Below, piece after piece: positions 7,078 to 13,974 of a stretch of DNA of 13,974 nucleotides; position 1 is the first letter of the stretch; every line of letters begins with the position of its first letter. Source of the stretch: Setaria digitata (Eukaryota > Nematoda > Chromadorea > Rhabditida > Setariidae); contig RCAB01000889.1 of NCBI GenBank assembly GCA_003640385.1, positions 1-13,974 on the forward strand. The letters are read 5' to 3'. The notes beneath the pieces were generated by a model, which worked only from the letters and a program-made list of their open reading frames with translations, did not search any database and had not been told where the DNA came from. A program made the position numbers and the translations under genes.

Positions 7078-8271
7078 ATATATAGTCAATCAATTATTAT
7101 TATTCTCACAATTGTTTTTATATTTCTTAGACTTCTTTCCCAGTGTATTCCACTATTTATTTCACATTGTGAACGTGTTTGTACGCCTACACGCTATATT
7201 TAATTGTATTTTCGTTATACATATTTATATATATTGTCCAATAATTTAATTACGATTGAATTTAAGTTCGAATATTCATGAAAGTATTTAGATATATCGT
7301 TATACATATTTAATTTATAAACTGATGTAATATTTTCTATGTTAGCAATATGTCTGAATGTGTCTTTGCATATACTACACATGCATGAATATGGGTGTTT
7401 ATATATGTTTGCTTGTTCAAATGCTTAAATACCCTTCTATTCCTGTATGTGCACATCATTGTCTAACAATACTTTAAATAGTTTATTTGCTCTTACTGCA
7501 GAATTTCAGTGAATTACATTTGAACACTTAGATGGTCTCATTATTCGAGAAAGGAAATCCCTAGCTTCTTTTTTGAATTACGTTCTAGTTGAGAATTTTG
7601 TTTTATCATTATTATTGTCCTAATCATTTTTGTAGGCTTTTATTAAGAATTATATTTATCATGACTACATTGCTTTACTCAATATGGCGCATCTTCATTG
7701 ATTTGTAAGGGTATTTGTGTTTTATATTTTCTGTTAGATTCATCAAATGGATTCGTTTGCTAATCGGAGAATTCTGATAACATGAATTATAGAGATTAGT
7801 GAGAATTTGGTTTTTCCACATTTAGATTTGTTAATTTCTCTTAACCATTTTCTTTTTTAATTTTATTAAAGAAAAAAAAAAGGATTGAAATTTAGGATAT
7901 CTTCAGGTTTTTCCTTTTCTGTCATTAAATTAGACTTTTATTGTAGTTAACCACATTGTATTTATTTTAGTTTCAATCAATAATTTAAAATCCTGCATTT
8001 ATGAATGGTGCCAGGCTATTTATTTTCACTCATAATTGTGTGCGAGATACTAATAATTTTTGCGTAGTATTTTAAATTGTATATTTAATGCATATTGAAT
8101 TAAGTAATACTGGTGGCAGTGATGAACATCATACATGTTATACTTGCCTTTCCCTTCAGACGGTTCTTTCACAGATTTTTCTCTTTTTTTTTTTTGTTTC
8201 TGTATCCGTAATTCAAATTAAAAAGTTCGAATTAAAGCTTCCATTTAGCTTAACACCATTTGGTTGGAATG

Positions 8272-8302
<31 letters not shown>

Positions 8303-8381
8303 CGTATTTTATAAATGATAAACAATTGCTGCTGTTTGTCTTAGCTTTGTTTTAATCCGAAAAATATACGTACGTTCTTTC

Positions 8382-8416
<35 letters not shown>
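8272..8416. repeat. two AT dinucleotide microsatellites
   Basis: Uninterrupted AT repeats occupy 8272-8299 (28 nt) and 8386-8416 (31 nt), separated by about 86 nt of unique sequence. Each is self-complementary and the two are complementary to each other, so they could form cruciforms or a large hairpin. Confidence 0.9.
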
Positions 8417-8418
<2 letters not shown>

Positions 8419-9325
8419 AGTCTCAATTCAGTGACGTGAAACGGAAACGAAAAAAAAAGTTCATTTGAAACACCGTCATCAGCTATTGCTAGAAGGATGT
8501 GGAAAAAAAAAAAAAAAAAATGAACTGGAACTGAGCAGAAAAGGTGTGATAATGGATGCGATTAAAGCTCATAAGTGTTTTAGTATTGAGATAGTGAGGG
8601 ATGGTGTTAGATACGATCATATTAATCTAAAATCTAAATTTAGTATCTCAAATCTGGTAGCAAAATACGACGTACTTTCGATATGCTGGTCGATGTTTCA
8701 ATTTGTTAAGCTTTTTTTTTTCCAATCATTTATCATCATATAAGCAAGTCTCGAAAGTATTGCACATTATTTGAAATGAAAACGGTTTCAATTTTTTTTT
8801 TAGTTTTCAAAATAAACTAAAAAAGTGGAAGATTTGGATGATGATAAGATCTGTTCTGGGGGGGTGTTTAGCTAGCCCTAGAATTCTCGATTTTAAAATG
8901 TTTTCTTAATTTGATTAAAATATGGAAACTCCGAAATGGATAATGAAAATTTTGATCCCTAAATGATAAAAGATGATAATTTAACTTCCATGAGATATTG
9001 CAAAAAAAACTTTTGATTATCAAATTATTCTATTTTTATTTGCATAAAAATGATAATCCAATGATAGGAACAAAAAAGTTTCAATTTTTTTTTCTGTTCT
9101 TTTTCCTTTTTCCGTTCTTTCTTCTCTCTCTCTCGCTTTTCTCTGTTTCCAGAATGGATCAGCTATTTCGATTGAAATTAATTTTCAAAAAAAAAAGTTT
9201 TAAACGAAAACTAAATAAATTATTTCAATCCAATTATAAAACGATGCGAACTTCTGTAATCGAATGTTTTTCATTTTCTCTAGCTAATAATACAAAGAAA
9301 TTTTCCGCATAATTATATTGAAAAG

Positions 9326-9356
<31 letters not shown>

Positions 9357-9413
9357 TATGAATTCAGAAAATTGTCGTTCCGGAAGGTAGCCAGTAAATT
9401 AGAAATTACTATT

Positions 9414-9419
9414 TTTATT
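9414..9419 (-). terminator. pyruvate kinase polyadenylation signal
   Basis: TTTATT on the + strand reads AATAAA on the minus strand, about 50 nt past the TAA at 9468-9470. It is the first canonical signal after the stop, at a typical distance for a short nematode 3' UTR. Confidence 0.6.
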
Positions 9420-9467
9420 CTAAACAGAATTTGAAAAAGAAATGCTCCAGCTTTTTCCCAGTTGTTA

Positions 9468-9508
9468 TTAGGCCTTAACAATACGTAACCCATAGGTGGC
9501 ACCATATC
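9468..9508 (-). CDS. pyruvate kinase terminal exon
   Basis: The acceptor is TATTTTTCAG. Twelve full codons plus a split Gly encode [13 protein letters not shown], followed by TAA at 9468-9470. It matches the G-x-T-x-x-x-R-I/V-V end of pyruvate kinases, with a two-residue KA tail. It was located by frame continuity only. Confidence 0.9.
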
Positions 9509-12500
9509 CTGAAAAATAAATCATTGCAATAAAATTTTCCTCACTATTTTGTTTACTCTTGTTCATAAATTAATTTCCTAAAATAATAAATTATATTGCT
9601 TTTTGGCATGGAAAAAAAAAAAAAAAAGAAAGAAATGAATTCAAATTTACTAAATTTTTTTCAATTTTCAAAAAATTTTTTTTCATGTTTTTCAATTTTG
9701 CCTGTTATCAGTAATTTTTTTTTTATGATGATAAAAATTCAAAATTATCATTACCTCGTGATGCACCACTAACGATAACCAATAGATCACCATCATTTAT
9801 TACCTGTTGCTGTTTGCCACATTTGATTGCATAACGGATCCGATCGTATAAATCCTCTCGCCATTCCGAACTTATTCCTAAATTTAGAAATTCATTTTAA
9901 ATCAGAAAAATTCTTTTCAATTTTTAATTTTTATAAAAATAAAATTCCTTCTCAATTATTTTCTTTTTGTTTTAATCTAAATCCTTTTTTCCAATTTTTT
10001 CCAATTAAAAAAAAAAAAGAGAGAAAGAAAGAAAATGAAAAATCAATTTTTGCTATATAAATGTAAATGATTTATCAATTATTTTCTTCCACATGATAAG
10101 TGATAGCATAGGAAAGTTAATTGACAAATGAGCGCCACTCACTAACAATCTAGCAATTAATTGATAAAATTTGAAAATACGAAGAATTTATTTTATTTAC
10201 TTGAAAGTTAAAACTTTTTTTTAAAAAAAAAAAAAAAAAGTTTTTTTTAAGACAAAAAAAAAATCAAAAACAAATCAATAAAAACTACTAAAATTATAAT
10301 TTTCAAAGGGAAATTATCAATTTGGAAACTGTTAATTGTGAAACCTTCAAAATATAACGGATATATGCCACGCCATAAATGAAGTTGCCGTCGAATGGTG
10401 CGATTATTACAGACGGCATAAATAGGTACAGGTGGCCGGTAACGTGAAACAAGCGTTGCTGCTCTAAAATATAAGTTAAAATTAAAAAAAAAAAAGAAAA
10501 AAGAAAAAAGGAAATTAGATAGAAGTTACTTATTTTTAAAAGGAAGAGAAAAAAAAGAAGGATTTTTTTATTTTAATTTTATTTATTATTTTTAGGAGAT
10601 TTATAATTTTATTGCCAAAATAATACTTTAAGCATGACTTTTTTTTTTCCATAGAATAATCAAATTGATTTAAAGAGAGGGAAAAAATATAAACTTAAGA
10701 CTTAATTGCGAGAGAATGATGTGTAGCTAGAAAATATTACAATACGTTTCACATGACAATTAAATCTGGTTTACGAGAAAATGATCAGGAAATAACTTTC
10801 ACGTAAAATTTAACGGCAACTGAGAGACAGAAATGAATAACTGGAGAATATTACAGTAAAATTTCACGTAGAACTTAATAGTAGTTAAAAAGCGAAAATG
10901 ATAATAATTAAGTCTGAAATAATATATAACTGTAAGGGGAATTATTTTAAACTAATTCAAATAAAATATTTCCTTCCGGAAATGATAAATAATCATTTTG
11001 GCAGTAGCTTTAAGTTTAACCTTCCGCTAACGGTAACACAAATAACAGCTACAGCATGACATGATTGTACGGCGGAATTGGCAGCAATTGCAACAGTATG
11101 CGCATGATCGGTTGGCTTTGGCGTTAGAAGCGTTAACTCTTCCGTGGTTTTCGTATAGAAAATTGCCATTTCTGCTTGTTTACAAAACTAAATTTGAATT
11201 TTTTTTTACGAAAAAAAAAAGAATTGATTAATTCTTCTGCCAATTAAATTAAAAATTTTTACCATAAAATATTTCAAAAAAAAAAAAAAAAAAAAGAAAG
11301 AAAGAAAACATTTTAATATTAAATAAGCCTGTAATTTTTAATAAATACATATTCAATTTTGACCAGAGAGTAATATTTCCGGTAAAAAAAGTTTGGGAAT
11401 TTCATTTTTTTTTTTTTTTTTTTTGCTAACAATTACAGTTTTACATGATCATTGTATGAGATAGATTAGAGGGAAGAGAGGAAGGAGGAGGAAAAAAGAA
11501 GTAAGGTGATGTAAATTTCAAAAAATTTTTTTCAACGAATTAATTATTATCCAGTTTGTGTGCTAGTATTATTATGGCCACATCTGAAGATTTAATAAGA
11601 AATTGAAAAATCAGTTGGGAAGAAATTATTTTTCTTTTGAGACAAGAAAAAAGTAAATTTTAATCCAATATTTAAAAATTAATTAAAAAAGCAAAAAGAA
11701 ACCTGATCCATTGTTAATAGTGCCTCAACTGGATATTTTCCTTTAGCTGTTTCACCACTTAACATTACACAGTCAGCGCCATCCAAAACAGCATTCGCTA
11801 CATCACTTCCTAATTTTTTTCCACTTTTTATTAAATTAAATTATCAACTGATTATAATCTAGTTTACACCTAAGCAAAGCAATATTAGCAGCATTAGGCT
11901 TAATTCATTTTTTACAAGTCTAAAACATAAATGAAATATTCACAAAAAACAAAAGTATGAAATGAAATACTTGAAAAAAAAAAAAAAAAAAAAAAGAGAA
12001 GAAAAAAATTTTAAATAAAATCGATAGAATGGAAAAGATGCAAATTAAAACTTTCAGAAAAAGTAAACTTTAGCTCATTTATCATCAAAACTTTTTCCTC
12101 TCCAAATGAAATTTGCAAAATAGTCTTGCTAGCATCACACAATCTACCTTCAGCACGAGTTGGTCTTGCCTTCTGGATCATCGATTCAAGCATCTGTGTT
12201 GCACAGATTACCGGTTTACCCATTATGTTGCATTTAGCTGTGAGCATTTTCTGTACAAGAAATACCTTCTCAGCCGGTATTTCAATACCTAAATCACCGC
12301 GTGCTACCATTATTCCATCTGCTTCACGCATTATTTCATCGGCACTAAGAAATTCTCTCATTGATGAATTTTTGTTTTTTTTTTTTTATCATTTTATGGT
12401 ATACGTTTTGAAATGTGAAAATTTTATGGTATGTAGGATTTATTTTATGCGAAAATTTTATGGTACGTAGGATTTATTTATTTATTTATTTTTTTAGACA

Positions 12501-13653
12501 ATTTTATAAATGAAATAGAAATAAAAAGAAACAAAAAAAAGGAGGGGAGGAGGGAGAGGGGAAAGAAAAAAAAAAAAAAAATTACGTGAACATTGCTTGT
12601 ATGTTAGTTAACTTACAATAAATTATAATTACAAAAAGTTAGCCGAAATTATCTGTAAAATTTTAATGGGAAATTTTTAATACGAAGTATATGATAATCA
12701 AGTAATTTCTGGTAAATAATTAAAATTGTCAAACGTAGTGGATGGTTAAATAAATATTAAGATAAAACATTGATCGAATTAAAATACGATTATGTATTTC
12801 TAAAATTCGATTTCATATTATCTATTCAGCTAGCTATAAAAGGATATTCTTACGATTCAAATTTTTTGCTCTGCACATCCTGAATTTGGATTTTATTAAT
12901 TAACCTGTTATTAACCTCCCAAAAGTATAATATTATCATAGTTGAAATAATTAGATAAATGTTTCTTTTTTTTTTTACTTGTCAACTCCTTGTTGATTTT
13001 CAATTTTCGCAATAATTTTGATATGTTTTCCTTTTTCACCAAGAATTTCACGTATTTCACGTACGGCCTTGCCATCACGAATAAATGATGCAAAAATAAT
13101 ATCAATATCCTTAAAATGAAAAAAAATTAAGAAATAATTTTTTTTAAAATTAGGAAAAAATTAAATTAAGAATTTTAAAAAAAGTAACAGATTTAATGAG
13201 AAGAATTTAACAGTAACAATTTATTGACAAATGTTTCATCTGAATTAATTTGGGATTGCTATCATCAGTGGGTTTCTGAAAATAATTAACTGAACAAAAG
13301 TAATTACTGCCGAGTAAAGAAAGAAACAATGGTTGAGTAATTTCAAAATTTTACTTTATTATCTAAATCCTTAGTAAAAAAGAAGTTCCAAATCTTCATT
13401 TGCTTTTATTTTTCAGATTTCAACTAAGCTTTAACTACTTCAAGTAGATATTCAGACTTAAATTTATCATCTAAAATCAAAATACGTCAATCATTCCTGA
13501 AATAATAACAAACCATTTCCACAGCAAAGTGTAAATCTTTAATATCTTGTTCGCTAACAGCTGGAAAATCAACCAGTGCACCAGGTAAATTCACACCTTT
13601 TCGACTACCTAGCAAGCCACCATTCTCGATTTTGCAATCAATTGATTCACCTT
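9468..13653 (-). CDS. pyruvate kinase, C-terminal 340 residues (N-terminus off the right edge)
   Basis: This cytosolic glycolytic enzyme converts phosphoenolpyruvate and ADP to pyruvate and ATP, using Mg2+ and K+. Eight exons in transcript order: 13653-13514, 13109-12979, 12344-12148, 11809-11703, 11187-11021, 10463-10345, 9877-9755, 9508-9468. Their phases agree throughout and they end in TAA. Numbering from the first full codon here: the end of the B domain is residues 1-46; the signature [13 protein letters not shown] holds catalytic K81 and metal ligand E83; GDLG supplies metal ligand D107; ICATQML supplies the catalytic Thr (T139); [12 protein letters not shown] follows. The C-terminal effector domain runs from about 193 to the end. 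Pyruvate kinases are about 500-560 residues, so roughly 190 N-terminal residues (A-domain start and most of the B domain) are outside the window. Two of the usual phosphate-contacting effector residues differ (see findings). Confidence 0.97.
9755..9877 (-). CDS. pyruvate kinase exon: C domain, Trp/Arg effector segment
   Basis: The acceptor is CTAAATTTAG and the donor is CGAG|GTAATG. It encodes [19 protein letters not shown] and [15 protein letters not shown]. The Trp and the Arg seven residues later line up with the Trp/Arg pair that contacts fructose-1,6-bisphosphate in regulated animal isoenzymes. It ends in phase 1. Confidence 0.93.
9878..10344. other. pyruvate kinase intron, A/T-rich
   Basis: This 467-nt intron contains GAGAGAAAGAAAG-type purine sequence near 10019-10037 and a self-complementary block of T and A runs at about 10212-10250 that could fold on itself. 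I see no coding or RNA gene. Confidence 0.6.
10345..10463 (-). CDS. pyruvate kinase exon: C domain core
   Basis: The acceptor is ATATTTTAG and the donor is GAAG|GTTTCA. With the split Arg it encodes [18 protein letters not shown] and [15 protein letters not shown], matching S-R-Y-R-P-x-x-P-I and H-L-x-R-G-I-x-P of the family. It ends in phase 1. Confidence 0.94.
10464..11020. other. pyruvate kinase intron with degenerate repeat
   Basis: This 557-nt intron holds A-rich sequence and, at about 10710-10902, three to four degraded units. Each starts with GAGAAAATGAT-like sequence, followed by AATATTACA, TTTCACGT and a TTAA element. The starts fall near 10710, 10775, 10824 and 10892. No other signal was seen. 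Confidence 0.5.
11021..11187 (-). CDS. pyruvate kinase exon: start of C (effector) domain
   Basis: The acceptor is CAAATTTAG and the donor is GGAAG|GTTAAA. It encodes [18 protein letters not shown] through [11 protein letters not shown]. This is the link to the C domain plus the first half of the effector-phosphate loop (T-V-S-G-R). It ends in phase 2. Confidence 0.93.
11188..11702. other. pyruvate kinase intron, homopolymer and purine tracts
   Basis: This 515-nt intron contains a long A run at about 11276-11295, a T run at about 11405-11424, and a purine stretch at about 11467-11502 (GAGGGAAGAGAGGAAGGAGG). I see nothing else. Confidence 0.6.
11703..11809 (-). CDS. pyruvate kinase exon: SGETAKG motif
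   Basis: The acceptor is TTTTTTAG and the donor is ATCAG|GTTTCT. It encodes [20 protein letters not shown] and [15 protein letters not shown], closing the (beta/alpha)8 A domain. The first two bases complete Gly of RAEG. It ends in phase 0. Confidence 0.95.
12148..12344 (-). CDS. pyruvate kinase exon: GDLG and CATQM motifs
   Basis: The acceptor is AATTTCTTAG and the donor is GAAG|GTAGAT. I choose the start at 12344 because the single base T completes Asn (AA+T) and gives [20 protein letters not shown]. An upstream in-frame ATG near 12361 belongs to the intron. The exon carries [12 protein letters not shown], the CATQML catalytic loop and RPTRAE. It ends in phase 1. Confidence 0.95.
12417..12484. 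repeat. two-copy 34-bp tandem repeat
   Basis: The units 12417-12450 and 12451-12484 both read GAAAATTTTATGGTA, then C/TGTAGGATTTATTT. A decayed third copy (ATTTTATGGTATACG) precedes them at about 12391-12405, and a TTTA run follows to about 12493. The repeat lies inside the pyruvate kinase intron 12345-12978, just upstream of the exon at 12344 in transcript direction. Confidence 0.75.
12532..12581 (+). repeat. polypurine tract with clustered G runs
   Basis: An almost pure purine stretch on the + strand with GGAGGGGAGGAGGGAGAGGGG in the middle, flanked by A runs. It could support a two-layer G-quadruplex or a triplex. It lies within a pyruvate kinase intron, on the non-transcribed strand. Confidence 0.6.
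12979..13109 (-). CDS. pyruvate kinase exon: catalytic signature
   Basis: The acceptor is CATTTTAAG and the donor is GACAA|GTAAAA. It encodes [16 protein letters not shown] to IENQQGVD plus two bases of the next Asn codon. It contains the pyruvate kinase active-site signature, with the catalytic Lys and the metal-binding Glu in AKIEN. It ends in phase 2. Confidence 0.95.
13110..13513. other. pyruvate kinase intron
   Basis: A 404-nt AT-rich intron between the exon ending the B domain and the catalytic-signature exon. I see no repeats, hairpins or coding potential worth reporting. Confidence 0.6.
13514..13653 (-). CDS. pyruvate kinase exon: end of B domain
   Basis: The acceptor is GATTTCAG and the donor is GAAATG|GTTTGT on the minus strand. 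The first two bases complete a split codon. It encodes [15 protein letters not shown] then SRKGVNLPG, matching the family stretch around N-G-G-x-L-G-S-x-K-G-V-N-L-P-G that closes the B domain. It ends in phase 0 with HFAVEM. The preceding exon is not in the window. Confidence 0.95.
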
Positions 13654-13974
13654 CTGAAATCAATGAATGATATGCTGATAAAAATTTTATCATTCAATTT
13701 CATTACAAATCAATGCATTGAATCAGCAATTATTTTATTGAAAGTGAAAAAATAGGCTGCTATTGTTAAAATCGAAGAAAAACACACTATTTGATGAGAA
13801 ATGATTATTTATTTTTATTATTAAAGTAATCATTATCACACACTGTTTCCATAAATTATTTTTCATTTATCATTTAAATTTAATTCTATGTTTTAAAATA
13901 TTATTTATTAATTGTAGAAATTATTCAGCACTTACTGAAATTGTTTGCTCAGAAAAAAATAGCATAAACATAAT
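13654..13974. other. partial pyruvate kinase intron at right edge
   Basis: It lies upstream of the exon at 13653 in transcript direction. I looked for the preceding exon, which must end in phase 1 and encode sequence like the G-x-I/L-I/V-L-D-D-G-L-I segment, and did not find it. The intron therefore probably runs beyond the window. Confidence 0.5.

Larger units (their letters stand above)
7078..9467. other. 2.4 kb intergenic spacer between convergent genes
   Basis: Both genes end facing this region. It must contain the 3' UTRs of both and their polyadenylation sites. For the + strand gene, candidate signals include ATTAAA at 7865-7870 and AATAAA near 8810, neither decisive. The region holds two AT microsatellites, a G7 run near 8858, a pyrimidine tract around 9086-9150 and an A25-like run near 9327. 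I see no gene; the open frames here are Phe/Lys/Ile-rich by composition only. Confidence 0.6.

Noticed and set aside
8465..8743. 92-codon + strand frame (MKHRHQLLLEGCG)
   Set aside because: It spans an A18-like run and ends in Phe-rich filler; no recognisable domain. A genuine small gene is not excluded but cannot be supported.
8854..8864. Run of seven G in AT-rich DNA
   Set aside because: A single G run cannot form a quadruplex and has no related runs nearby.
8998..9312. 104-codon + strand frame in the spacer
   Set aside because: Its content is Phe, Leu and Lys from pyrimidine and A tracts, with no family resemblance and no splice or start context; it looks like composition only.
12126..12470. 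Antisense frame over the pyruvate kinase exon
   Set aside because: It is the shadow of the conserved pyruvate kinase exon 12148-12344 on the opposite strand.
13900..13974. Possible preceding pyruvate kinase exon with a GTAAGT donor (TTTCA|GTAAGT on the minus strand)
   Set aside because: The frame needed to reach phase 1 at that donor meets a stop immediately, and the residues do not match the expected B-domain sequence.
1..13974. Transposase, reverse transcriptase, tRNA, rRNA, spliced-leader RNA gene or CRISPR array
   Set aside because: I looked for conserved motifs and repeat structure of each by eye on both strands and found none.
1..13974. A wholly new multi-gene system
   Set aside because: Only two protein genes can be supported, both of known families and with no functional link; the unusual features are variations within them and in non-coding DNA.

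Overview
The window looks like a piece of an AT-rich animal genome, most likely a nematode, and possibly a spirurid or filarial one. The reasons are compact genes with many small exons, introns of about 70 to 750 nt with GT donors and TTTCAG- or TTTTAG-like acceptors, very AT-rich non-coding DNA with many long A or T homopolymers, and two recognisable metazoan-type proteins. The species assignment is inference; the sequence alone does not fix it. I see no bacterial-type operon, rRNA, tRNA, CRISPR array or transposase gene.

Layout. Positions 1-1377 are non-coding or hold an unidentified first exon. They contain a cluster of TGACG motifs near the left edge and a foldback (MITE-like) element at 685-1044. 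From about 1378 or 1594 to 7077 on the + strand lies a multi-exon gene that I assemble into one continuous frame of 740 codons from 1594 (763 with a probable extra upstream exon). Its product has a long low-complexity Q/P/G/M/S/T-rich body, an internal NHD-like motif (DVLIIRDPFEEE) and a C-terminal C4HC3 PHD finger. This is the architecture of Pygopus, the nuclear Wnt/beta-catenin co-factor.

Positions 7078-9467 are a 2.4 kb intergenic spacer between two genes that point at each other. It has AT microsatellites and no supportable gene. From 9468 to 13653 on the - strand lie the last eight exons of a pyruvate kinase gene. They encode 340 residues that join without a break and carry the catalytic Lys, both metal ligands and the C-terminal allosteric domain. 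The first roughly 190 residues lie beyond the right edge.

The two genes have no evident functional link: one is a transcription co-factor and the other a glycolytic enzyme. They are simply arranged tail to tail. The most interesting points are a Pygopus-type gene with a DPF in place of NPF and a stretched PHD zinc loop, an intron-retention stop that would remove its PHD finger, an E-box/forkhead/E-box cluster in one of its introns, a nested foldback element upstream, and a pyruvate kinase with a changed fructose-1,6-bisphosphate site. I did not find a clearly new multi-gene system.
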